Positions 42,041-49,092 of a DNA stretch of 64,000 nt are shown here, piece by piece. Position 1 is the first letter of the stretch, and each line of letters begins with the position of its first letter. Position numbers and translations under genes: made by a program. The stretch spans positions 2,790,001 through 2,854,000 of the forward strand of contig OZ253954.1 in NCBI GenBank assembly GCA_965267405.1, written 5' to 3'. The DNA is from JAPPOI01 sp028818055 (GTDB lineage: Bacteria > Pseudomonadota > Alphaproteobacteria > Rhodobacterales > Rhodobacteraceae). The notes beneath the pieces are model-generated. The model had not been told where the DNA came from, did not search any database, and saw only the letters and a program-made list of their open reading frames with translations.

Positions 42041-44194
42041 TTAGATGTTTCGAGTACCCTTACAGCGTGGATACCGCGAACAGCCCCAGAATTGCCCGTA
42101 GCGACCTGAGCGCCGCCGCATAGCGGACCCGCAACGTGGGCAGCTTGGGTTGCCGGAAACTCCTGCCTTTTGCCTCGGCGGCGGAGCAGCAACGCGTGGT
42201 GCCTTTGGCGGTTGCGGGACAGGGCGCGGTGGCGCTGTCACCGTCAAGGCCACTGTAGACGCCGGGACAGAGGCCCCCAGTTCTTTCAAATCACGTTCGG
42301 CCTGTGCCCTTGCGTTCAGCGCCTCAGAGAGTGCCCGGTCACTCTTCGCACGGGCGGGCAACGAGTCGAGCTTTGCGCGTGCGTTGCGAAGAGTCCCCAA
42401 CCCGTTGCGGATCGTTGATTCCAGTTTGGCCTTCTCAGCGGCGAACCGCCCACGCAACGCCCTTTCGTCGGCTACATCCTGAGCGTTTGGTGTTCTATCA
42501 TACTTGAACCGCGACTCGTGACTGCGACGCCATGCCACCAGCTTGCCGGTCATCACGTCGCCAAAGCCGGGAACTCGCAAGACGGCTGAGCGGTTAACAT
42601 CGCCTGCGGTTTCTATGCCAAAGGAAATCAAAGTTGCTGTCTTCGCCGGGCCGATACCGGAAATGTTCGCGCGTCGTACTGAGAAACGGTCAAGATAGGC
42701 CTGTCTCTGACGCGACTCTCGGTTGGATTTGAGTATCATCACCTCACGGGCAAGCGCATCGTCATGGCCCTTGTAGGCGGCGATTGCGGCGTCCAAATCG
42801 CCGCGCACCTTCACAACCTCAGTCAACCCGTTGCGCTGAACGAATGCGTTCAACTCGCGCTGCACCTTTTCATCGGCGTCTTTGTAGGTTTGAACAAATG
42901 GGCTGGATGGGACCTCCCGGTCATTGAATGTAGACCAACCCCAAATCGCCAACCCAATCCAGATGTAGAATACCGGCGCGGCGTATATGAACCCTGCGAC
43001 CGCGCCGCCCATCATGAGTAAGCCTAGAAGTGCGCGCCCTCGTTTCCCACTCTTGGCTTCGGTAAGGGCCGGGCTGGTGCTCCGAACCGAAACCGCAGGG
43101 AGCAAGTCACCAACGGTCGGGAAACGGAACGCCAATATCTCGCGAATGGCTTGTTCGGTGCCCTTCGCATCGGTCGGGATATTTGGGGTAACCGCCGATA
43201 GGTCCGGGAACATGTCCAGACCGCTTTTTGCCGTCAACTTGCACCAAACGCAGCCTTTGGCAGCGCTGGGGTAATAGTGTGTCTTGACCTTGCTACAGCG
43301 GCTTAACGAGCCTTCCAGCTTCGATAGGGCATGTATCCAGTCCAGCGCGCTAGGACGCGCGCCTGCTGACAGTCCGAATGCGTCTTCGAACGTCTTGGAA
43401 AACGGGGCCGGAAACAGGTCCAATGTTAAAGCGCCGGGCGGCGGCTTGGTCTGAGTTTGAGCTTGCCGCAACTGCGAATAGGCGAACCGATTTTGGGCAA
43501 TGTCTTCGCCCATTGACGTTTCGGGACCTTTACGGATTCCAGCGTATGGGTGTTTTCCCATAAAGAGCAAATGGAAGATCGCGACCGCCAAGCCAAAGTT
43601 ATCGTGCGCAATCGTACGCTCAACCGACGCTAGGTTTTTGCCGTGCAGTTCTGGTGGGGTGAAGTCAGGCACACCAACAACACAGGGGTATGACGTGCCA
43701 TTCAGGTGAAACTGAAAACTGTCAGCATCAATCAACGCAACAGTAGCATCGGGCGCGACAAGAATGCCGGAATGATTCAAATCCCCAATCACACATCCCG
43801 TTTGGTGAACTTTACCAACGGCACGGGCCACGTTTAACGCCGCATGTATTAGAAACCGATAGTCCGCCTTTGGAAAATGGCGCATTCGTGATTTCGGGCT
43901 GTATAGCTCGTGAAGCGGGCGATAGCCCGAAACAAGCCGCATAACAAAACCAAGAAAGTTGCCGCGTTGATCTGTGACCACTTCACCGGGGTAGGCTATT
44001 AGGTCTGTCTTGACGGCAAGACCTTCGCCCACCATCGCACGCACTTTGCTTTCGCGCTTTGAGCGCAGGTTGGCGTTGTAGATTTTTACCGCCTGCCCAG
44101 AGCGCCCCTTGATCGCATAGACTTCACCTTCGCCGCCCTTGCCAATCAGGTTGGCGACGGAAACACGGTCTTTCCCGATAACGATCTCTTGCAC
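42041..44194 (-). CDS. TerY-P-type protein kinase with helix-hairpin-helix and C-terminal zinc finger
   Basis: 717 residues. Ser/Thr-kinase-like domain at about 10-300: glycine loop IGKGGEGEVY (17-26), Lys37 in VKIYN, catalytic loop VIGDLNHSGILV with D137, and DADSF (155-159) in the DFG place. HRD is replaced by IGD, and the usual Asn of the loop is Gly142. A cysteine pair follows (GCVWCKLT, about 345), then two membrane helices (about 395-435), a coiled-coil linker, and a helix-hairpin-helix at about 525-575 (NISGIGPAKTATLISFG, VPGFGDVMTGKLVAW). A topoisomerase-type zinc ribbon ends the protein (CPRCGSAMRRRSGRYG, then WGCSRYPRCKG). It starts 2 bases after the phosphatase stop; the set is a vWA-PP2C-kinase triad. 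Confidence 0.85.
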   Translation of the reverse strand: MQEIVIGKDRVSVANLIGKGGEGEVYAIKGRSGQAVKIYNANLRSKRESKVRAMVGEGLAVKTDLIAYPGEVVTDQRGNFLGFVMRLVSGYRPLHELYSPKSRMRHFPKADYRFLIHAALNVARAVGKVHQTGCVIGDLNHSGILVAPDATVALIDADSFQFHLNGTSYPCVVGVPDFTPPELHGKNLASVERTIAHDNFGLAVAIFHLLFMGKHPYAGIRKGPETSMGEDIAQNRFAYSQLRQAQTQTKPPPGALTLDLFPAPFSKTFEDAFGLSAGARPSALDWIHALSKLEGSLSRCSKVKTHYYPSAAKGCVWCKLTAKSGLDMFPDLSAVTPNIPTDAKGTEQAIREILAFRFPTVGDLLPAVSVRSTSPALTEAKSGKRGRALLGLLMMGGAVAGFIYAAPVFYIWIGLAIWGWSTFNDREVPSSPFVQTYKDADEKVQRELNAFVQRNGLTEVVKVRGDLDAAIAAYKGHDDALAREVMILKSNRESRQRQAYLDRFSVRRANISGIGPAKTATLISFGIETAGDVNRSAVLRVPGFGDVMTGKLVAWRRSHESRFKYDRTPNAQDVADERALRGRFAAEKAKLESTIRNGLGTLRNARAKLDSLPARAKSDRALSEALNARAQAERDLKELGASVPASTVALTVTAPPRPVPQPPKAPRVAAPPPRQKAGVSGNPSCPRCGSAMRRRSGRYGQFWGCSRYPRCKGTRNI

Positions 44195-44196
44195 GT

Positions 44197-44943
44197 TCAG
44201 CCCCCAGAAATAAGGATGAGCGTCTTGTCATCATCGGTTCGTTCACAAATCGCAGGACCGGCAAGATAAGTGCGCAGCTTCGCCGACAACTCAGGCAACC
44301 GTCCGGCGTCCGACGCATTGTCCACGGGGCGCAGCATGGGGTTGAAGAACTGGGGCGATGCCGTTTGGTCTTTGTGCGAAAGTGCTAGGTCGCCAATCCC
44401 GTCAGAAAACAAGGCGAAGGCGTCATGCTCGCGCGCGTAGCGCGCGATATTGAGACGGGGTTCAGGATCATCGGTCACAAAGTATGTCGTGGACGCGTAT
44501 TCACCATTTTCAGGCCAGCAAAGAACGTCCCAATCTTCGTTGCGCCGTCCAACAACAGCACTGTCGCCGATATGCAAAGTTAAGGTTTCGTCTGGTGTTG
44601 AAACAACTGCCGCCAAAGTGGAGGCGAATTGGCGGGGTGCTCTATCTCGCATTTTTGCGATAGCGGCAATTCTGTCCCGAACTTCATCAATCCAAACTGC
44701 AAGCAATTCGTCGTTGGGAAGGTCTGAATTTTCACGGAACCAATCGCGAAAGAACACTTTCAACGTACGGCAGACAAGCCATGCCCCGAATGCGCCAAAT
44801 TCCGCACTTCCAGCACCATCTGAAACAATGGCAAAAACACAATCGCCCCGCATCACCGAAACGGCATAGGCGTCCTGCAACCTATCACCATTCCGAATAT
44901 GGGACGTGCCGACTTGTGACGCAGCCGCCCACCGCCAATCCAT
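44197..44943 (-). CDS. PP2C-family protein phosphatase
   Basis: 248-residue PP2C domain and little else. Metal-binding motifs are RNGDRLQDAYAV (Asp20/Asp24) and IVSDGAGSAEFGAFGAWL (Asp42-Gly), then LTLHIGDSAVVGRR and ALFSDGIGDLALS, with a closing DDKTLILI. All expected Asp residues are visible, so it should be an active Ser/Thr phosphatase. It opposes the downstream kinase in the TerY-P triad. Spacing is 4 bases after the vWA stop and 2 bases before the kinase start, implying fixed stoichiometry. Confidence 0.9.
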   Translation of the reverse strand: MDWRWAAASQVGTSHIRNGDRLQDAYAVSVMRGDCVFAIVSDGAGSAEFGAFGAWLVCRTLKVFFRDWFRENSDLPNDELLAVWIDEVRDRIAAIAKMRDRAPRQFASTLAAVVSTPDETLTLHIGDSAVVGRRNEDWDVLCWPENGEYASTTYFVTDDPEPRLNIARYAREHDAFALFSDGIGDLALSHKDQTASPQFFNPMLRPVDNASDAGRLPELSAKLRTYLAGPAICERTDDDKTLILISGG

Positions 44944-44947
44944 TGGG

Positions 44948-45628
44948 TTATTCCGCTACAGCCCAGCCGTCTGGGGCGGTGGGGTTTGCGAGCGCGACGC
45001 CCGGATCGCCGGGGTTAGATTGCGAAACAGCGCTCAGCGAACTGGAAAGCCACTGGAACAGTTCTTTGAAGGCCAACCCTTTGAGCTTGAGCGGTTGGCG
45101 TGTTGCGATCTGCCCGAGTACACCCATGTCCGCCTGTTCGACACCCACGGCATAGAACATGAACTCTTTGCGTTCTTCGCCCTCATGGACGCGGCGTTTT
45201 GCTTCGTCCCAGCTATCAGTTGGGGCACCGTCAGTGATGAGGAACACCCAAGGCCGGAATATCTTGAGGCCATTTGACCGGATGTGATCTTTTCTCGCGC
45301 GAAGCATTTCCAGTCCGGTAACGATAGCTTCTCCCATTGGCGTGGCTCCGCCAACTTCCAGAGTTTCTGGATAGAAATGATCAACAGTCGCAAATTCATT
45401 TCGCGTTTCGACAGGGCCAAACGTTACCATCGCCAATTCGACGCGCTTTGAGGCAAGCGAGTCTGATAGCAATTCTTCACGTAGTGTCGCCAATCCTTCA
45501 TTCAATTCAGAAATCGGCGCGCCGCTCATCGAATAGGAAGTATCCAGTAGAAGTAAGACTGGGCATCTTGGCTCAGGGTTTTCTTGTAATACGGCGTCCA
45601 CAAATGGTTCTTGTTCAAATTCGTCCAT
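44948..45628 (-). CDS. TerY-like von Willebrand factor A domain protein
   Basis: 226 residues, one vWA domain. The MIDAS motif DTSYS (D29, S31, S33) follows CPVLLLL. The third metal-ligand region is in FLITDGAPTDSWDEA. GGATPMGEAIVTGLEML supplies the threonine site. It lacks a membrane segment, so it is cytoplasmic and expected to dock partners in a metal-dependent way, as TerY proteins do. It is the first gene of the triad. C-terminal ALANPTAPDGWAVAE is a flexible tail. Confidence 0.9.
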   Translation of the reverse strand: MDEFEQEPFVDAVLQENPEPRCPVLLLLDTSYSMSGAPISELNEGLATLREELLSDSLASKRVELAMVTFGPVETRNEFATVDHFYPETLEVGGATPMGEAIVTGLEMLRARKDHIRSNGLKIFRPWVFLITDGAPTDSWDEAKRRVHEGEERKEFMFYAVGVEQADMGVLGQIATRQPLKLKGLAFKELFQWLSSSLSAVSQSNPGDPGVALANPTAPDGWAVAE

Positions 45629-45716
45629 GCCTGTCCCCTCAAATTTAGGATTTCCGTTGCGTGTTCACGCTTTGGCTGACCACACTACACAGGATACGCG
45701 CCAAAAGGTCCATAGG

Positions 45717-45929
45717 TTAGGAGTCGTCAAGCGCATTCTTGCGCCGGATACGGGCAGCGGTGGCCCGGTCCAGCGAACGTGTTGCTACTTGCATCAAGAC
45801 TTTATCATCACAGTCGCGCGCAACGTCCGCGATTGCCCGCCGAAGTGCCTGAAGCTCGGCGTACATTGCGTCCAGTTTGTCTTTTGTGGTTTTGTCCAGC
45901 GCGGGGCTGGTGAAGTGCTGTTCAGTCAT
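45717..45929 (-). CDS. Small helical hypothetical protein (70 aa)
   Basis: Not recognised. From ATG 45929 the product is almost all helix (KTTKDKLDAMYAELQALRRAIADVARD) with heptad-like spacing and a basic C-terminus (RATAARIRRKNAL), suggesting a coiled-coil or DNA-contacting protein. It lies 88 bases upstream of the vWA gene on the same strand, so it may be the leader gene of the triad operon. The ribosome binding site is weak, which lowers confidence. Confidence 0.45.
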   Translation of the reverse strand: MTEQHFTSPALDKTTKDKLDAMYAELQALRRAIADVARDCDDKVLMQVATRSLDRATAARIRRKNALDDS

Positions 45930-46278
45930 ACCCAATGATACCACAAGCTGCGGTTGCGCCGAAGTGAGCGACGGGTGTAGCACTGGCCGAAAAATCGGAA
46001 TCTACAGAATGCCCAGCAAGGGGTGCAAGTATCGCAGCGAATACGCTCCGGGTCCCTTGCAACGCTGCAACAAATTGCTTCGGCACACCCGTACAGCAAC
46101 TGGGCGCGCCGGGCACCCCTAGCCCGGTGGGGCTAAGGGTCCCTCCAAGCCTTTCTGAGGGCCATACAGCGCCTTCACGGCCCTTGACCGCTTGCGACTG
46201 GACGGGCGCTCAGCGGACAGCACAGCGCCCCTAAAGGCGCGCCCGCGCCGGGACGGCTCAGGCGTCACCAAAACACCG

Positions 46279-46464
46279 CCAACCTACCAACGATCTGCCC
46301 GCTACGCGGGCCTCCACCTACTCACCAACCCGCCAATACCGAAAAGCCTATGACCCACTCAGACGGTCACTGAGCGGGCTTGGAGGGTTGGTTCGGTTGT
46401 TGGGTTGAAGGTTGCCTGTCGCCCGCGTAGCGGGGCGTACGGGGCTGGTAGGGTGGTAGGTTGG
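46279..46464. repeat. Nested long inverted repeats (186-bp imperfect palindrome)
   Basis: CCAACCTACC (46279-46288) pairs with GGTAGGTTGG (46455-46464). CCCGCTACGCGGGC (46298-46311) pairs with GCCCGCGTAGCGGG (46421-46434). A short inner CTCAG/CTGAG pair lies near 46366. All share nearly the same centre. The surrounding 45930-46568 holds no convincing gene. A recombinase site, an origin or a conjugation-type origin could have such symmetry. Confidence 0.55.
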
Positions 46465-46568
46465 TAGCATGATGGATGCGCGCTGACGCGCGTTAGCGCG
46501 CCGTAGTCAGAGCGGTTGCAGGATCACAAACCACGCCAAGAGAACGGCCAGATTGACGGCGTGGAAGA

Positions 46569-47246
46569 TCATGCGGCGTCCAGCCGGGTCAAAGCGTTCT
46601 TCACACTCATTGGCTTCCATTCCCGCCCGCGCGGCGTGGGCACCCCGGCGGCATTCAATGCCGCTGCGATCTGTTGAAGAGTCGAACCGCTTTCGCGCAT
46701 CGGAACGATGATGTTGGATACCTTCTGTGCAGCCGCGTCAGCGGCGGCTTTAGTGGCCTCATTGCGAGCCTTAGTGCCGGGGCGAAGGCCGCCCTTCGGC
46801 TTGTCAGAGCGTGCCAAGGCCTGTTTGGTGCGCAGGGATATAAAGCGGCGCTCTTGCTCTGCCAATGCGGCGTAAACGTGGAGTTGGAACGCGTCAGCGT
46901 GAGGCATAGATGCAACTCGGATTGTAAGCTGCTTGTCTTCCATCAATGCAGCGACTTGGCTTACGCGACGGCTAAGGCGGTCCAACTTGGACACAAGAAG
47001 CTCAGCGCCAGTCTTGCGGGCCAATGCCAGCGCTTCTTTCAACACTGGACGATCCGCATTCTTGCCGCTTTGCACTTCGGTGAACGTTTCCAGCACCTCA
47101 TATGGCGTGTCGCTGTAGTTCTGCAAAAAGAGGTCAATATCGCGCTCTTGAGCGGCAAGACCCAACCCGGACTCGCCTTGGCTCTTGGTGCTGACGCGGT
47201 AGTAAACCACGTATCTTTTGACAGTATCGGGCATGATCGGCCTCAT
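46569..47246 (-). CDS. Serine recombinase (resolvase/invertase family)
   Basis: 225 residues. Resolvase catalytic domain with the nucleophile Ser19 in YYRVSTKSQGESGLGLAAQE, and conserved SKLDRLSRRVSQVAALM and ALAEQERRFISLRTKQAL. The C-terminal part holds a helix-turn-helix (GSTLQQIAAALNAAGVPTPRG) of the type seen in small plasmid and island resolvases. ATG 47246 has GAAGG 7 bases upstream; ATG 47234 is an alternative. Likely roles are dimer resolution of an excised circle or inversion near the adjacent palindromes. Confidence 0.9.
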   Translation of the reverse strand: MRPIMPDTVKRYVVYYRVSTKSQGESGLGLAAQERDIDLFLQNYSDTPYEVLETFTEVQSGKNADRPVLKEALALARKTGAELLVSKLDRLSRRVSQVAALMEDKQLTIRVASMPHADAFQLHVYAALAEQERRFISLRTKQALARSDKPKGGLRPGTKARNEATKAAADAAAQKVSNIIVPMRESGSTLQQIAAALNAAGVPTPRGREWKPMSVKNALTRLDAA

Positions 47247-47910
47247 TTCAAAACCTTCAACGTTCGTTGTGCATTTTATAGCGCAAAAACAGACGATTCG
47301 CCAGTTTTACAAGGATGAATTTCGGCGACAAACCGTTTCCATAGGAGCGTGCGGGTGGGCGCAGCCCTCTTGCTCGCGTCAGCGAGAAGCGTCCCTGAAA
47401 GGGTAGACGGGCGTTCGATTTTACAGGGGGAATAGTTTCTTGCTCGTGCCAGAAAATCGCTCTGGCCTCGTACCAGAAAATCAAAACAAGGACTCGTCAA
47501 AATTGGCGTTTGCTCTTGCCGAAATAGGAAAACGTCATGAGTCTCGCGAGAATTCGTAGGAAAATTTCATGCGAAAAAATGAAACGAAAAAGAAATTATC
47601 TTGCGGGGGCGTCCGGGCGGCATTCGGCGAATTCTATCCATTCAGCCAAATTGGCGGCGCTGGCACTTTGCAGACTCACGGTATCAATATACCTCAATGT
47701 GCATTGGGTGCGGAAGGCCAACAATTAAGGGCAATCGGAAATCGGCCTTGAGGCGTTGAACGCGAAGAGCAGTGTTTGCAGGCAGCACCGGTATTAACGC
47801 GTTGCACCTACTCAAGAACCGTCATGAGGGGTGGAAATTGTTCGGCGTTGCTATCAGTATCGCGGTAGCTGTGACTGTACCGCATTGCGTGAGTCTGCAA
47901 TCCGTGCAGC
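47247..47910. other. 664-bp spacer between recombinase and nuclease genes
   Basis: No convincing gene; short open frames at 47537-47751 lack ribosome binding sites and a coherent protein character. It probably holds the recombinase promoter and site(s). The clearest element is the 16-base direct repeat at 47443-47482. Confidence 0.45.
47443..47482 (+). repeat. Direct repeat of 16 bp upstream of the serine recombinase
   Basis: CTCGTGCCAGAAAATC (47443-47458) and CTCGTACCAGAAAATC (47467-47482) differ at one base and are spaced 24 bases apart. A weaker third copy may follow at about 47511. Position about 200 bases upstream of the recombinase start suggests accessory res subsites or regulator sites. 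Confidence 0.5.
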
Positions 47911-48525
47911 GTGGGCACGAAGGAAATTGAAGGCGCTGTTGTATTGGAAATCGTACTTGTTCTGCTTGCGGGTGTTGCCATTTGGATTTTTGTGTCGCGA
48001 GGAAGGGATTCAAGCCCGCCGCCGCGTCAGACCAGACAACAGCGGCACCCCATAACGAAGCCTATTCCGTTTGACGCCGGGACTGCCAAACCACAACCAA
48101 GCCACCCAGTCTTGAGCGGTTCAGCATATGTGGTGGACGGCGACACAATAGTCATTCGCAAAACCCAGATTCGCTTGTTCGGCGTAGATGCCCCGGAAAT
48201 GAACCATCCCTACGGCAAGAAGGCGAAGTGGGCGCTGGTTGCCTTGTGCAAAGGTCAGACGATCCGGGCAGAGATAACCGCAAAGGACGATCACGGTCGG
48301 ACAGTCGCAAAGTGCTTTCTGCAAGATGGCCGTGATCTATCGGCGGAAATGGTCAAGCAAGGGTTGGCGATTGACTGGCCAAAATTCTCTGGTGGCAAGT
48401 ATCGCTCATTGGAGGTGGAAGGCGTGCGAAAGAAGTTGTGGTTGGCGGACGCGCGCCAGAAGGGGCGAATGCATGTTTGGGAAAAGTATGAAGCCAAGCA
48501 GGCGATGCGCAACCAAGGCAAGTAG
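47911..48525 (+). CDS. Membrane-anchored thermonuclease (SNase-like) protein
   Basis: 204 residues. N-terminal membrane helix (VVLEIVLVLLAGVAIWIFV, about 10-28), proline-rich spacer, then a staphylococcal-nuclease domain from about 70: AYVVDGDTIVI, then QIRLFGVDAPEMNHPYG (catalytic Arg and Glu), and DHGRTVAKCFL (second catalytic Arg). AEMVKQGLAIDWPKF and the C-terminal helix complete the fold. GTG 47911 is the called start; TTG 47944, just before the membrane helix, is possible. The anchor would place the domain outside the cytoplasmic membrane. It is the only rightward gene in the island apart from the PrtN-like one. Confidence 0.83.
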   Translation: MGTKEIEGAVVLEIVLVLLAGVAIWIFVSRGRDSSPPPRQTRQQRHPITKPIPFDAGTAKPQPSHPVLSGSAYVVDGDTIVIRKTQIRLFGVDAPEMNHPYGKKAKWALVALCKGQTIRAEITAKDDHGRTVAKCFLQDGRDLSAEMVKQGLAIDWPKFSGGKYRSLEVEGVRKKLWLADARQKGRMHVWEKYEAKQAMRNQGK

Positions 48526-48629
48526 GCGCTCCGACCTGCCAGTATTCGGAACCATCGGCAGGTTCGCCTGCAAGAAGCTCTTCTTTAAGTTGCATCTGCG
48601 GGCGGGGCGTGTCGCCGAGAACGGCGCGC

Positions 48630-49026
48630 GGTGCTAGGGTCGGTGCGGTGCTAGGGTCTGCGGCCCTCTACAGGAGAATCTTTTTTTCACCGTTTGCGAC
48701 CGCGAAGAGGTGCATATCATGTTCCCAACTTCCACTTGGGAACATGATATGCGCCGAAAATGAGCCATTCCGCCGAAAAAAAGTCCGAAAGCTCTCACCT
48801 GAAAATACCCTAGCATCGCCCTTACCCTAGCACCGCAAGGGGTTAGGGCATTGGAATCACGTACAAAATTGCGATGCTAGGGTCGGTGCTAGGGTGGTGC
48901 TAGGGTCCGACCCTAGCACCGGGCTGGCACCGCGCCCGCTCGCACAGTTCGAACAAATGGAAAAATTCGGTGCTAGGGTCATAGGCTGGCACCACCCTAG
49001 CACCGGGCTGGCACCACCCTAGCACC
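48630..49026. repeat. Iteron array: 11 copies of GGTGCTAGGGT in both orientations
   Basis: Plus-strand copies at 48630, 48647, 48873 (GATGCTAGGGT), 48885, 48896 and 48969. Minus-strand copies (ACCCTAGCACC) at 48807 (one base changed), 48824, 48910, 48994 and 49016. Two pairs are spaced exactly 17 bases; three copies at 48873-48906 are nearly head-to-tail. GGCTGGCACC is repeated between the last ones. The array fills the gap in front of the nuclease 3' end and behind the replication gene. It has the hallmarks of an origin or copy-control region read by a Rep protein. The rest of 48526-49092 has no gene. Confidence 0.8.
48713..48751. repeat. Perfect 16-bp palindrome inside the iteron region
   Basis: CATATCATGTTCCCAA (48713-48728) and TTGGGAACATGATATG (48736-48751) are exact inverted copies around a 7-base spacer. 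It lies between the two iteron blocks, without a T-run, so it is more likely an origin cruciform or a protein site than a terminator. Confidence 0.7.
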
Positions 49027-49040
49027 ACAACCAAAACACG

Positions 49041-49064
49041 AAAAAGGCCCGCTGACGCGGGCCT
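49041..49064 (-). terminator. Rho-independent terminator of the replication gene
   Basis: On the minus strand, AGGCCCGC-GTCA-GCGGGCCT folds into a tight 8-bp stem followed by a run of five T (complement of 49041-49045), 29 bases after the stop at 49093. It separates the replication gene from the iterons. Confidence 0.8.
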
Positions 49065-49092
49065 CATTCAACATGTCAACATGGTTACATAG

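Noticed and set aside
42041..45628. Calling the triad a tellurite-resistance operon
   Set aside because: No terB, terC, terD/E or terZ gene is present; only the TerY-P signalling part is supported.
47537..47751. Two overlapping small open frames between recombinase and nuclease
   Set aside because: No ribosome binding site, no conserved character, and they compete for the same DNA.
48630..49026. CRISPR-like array
   Set aside because: Units are only 11 bp, occur in both orientations, and have no regular unique spacers or cas genes.
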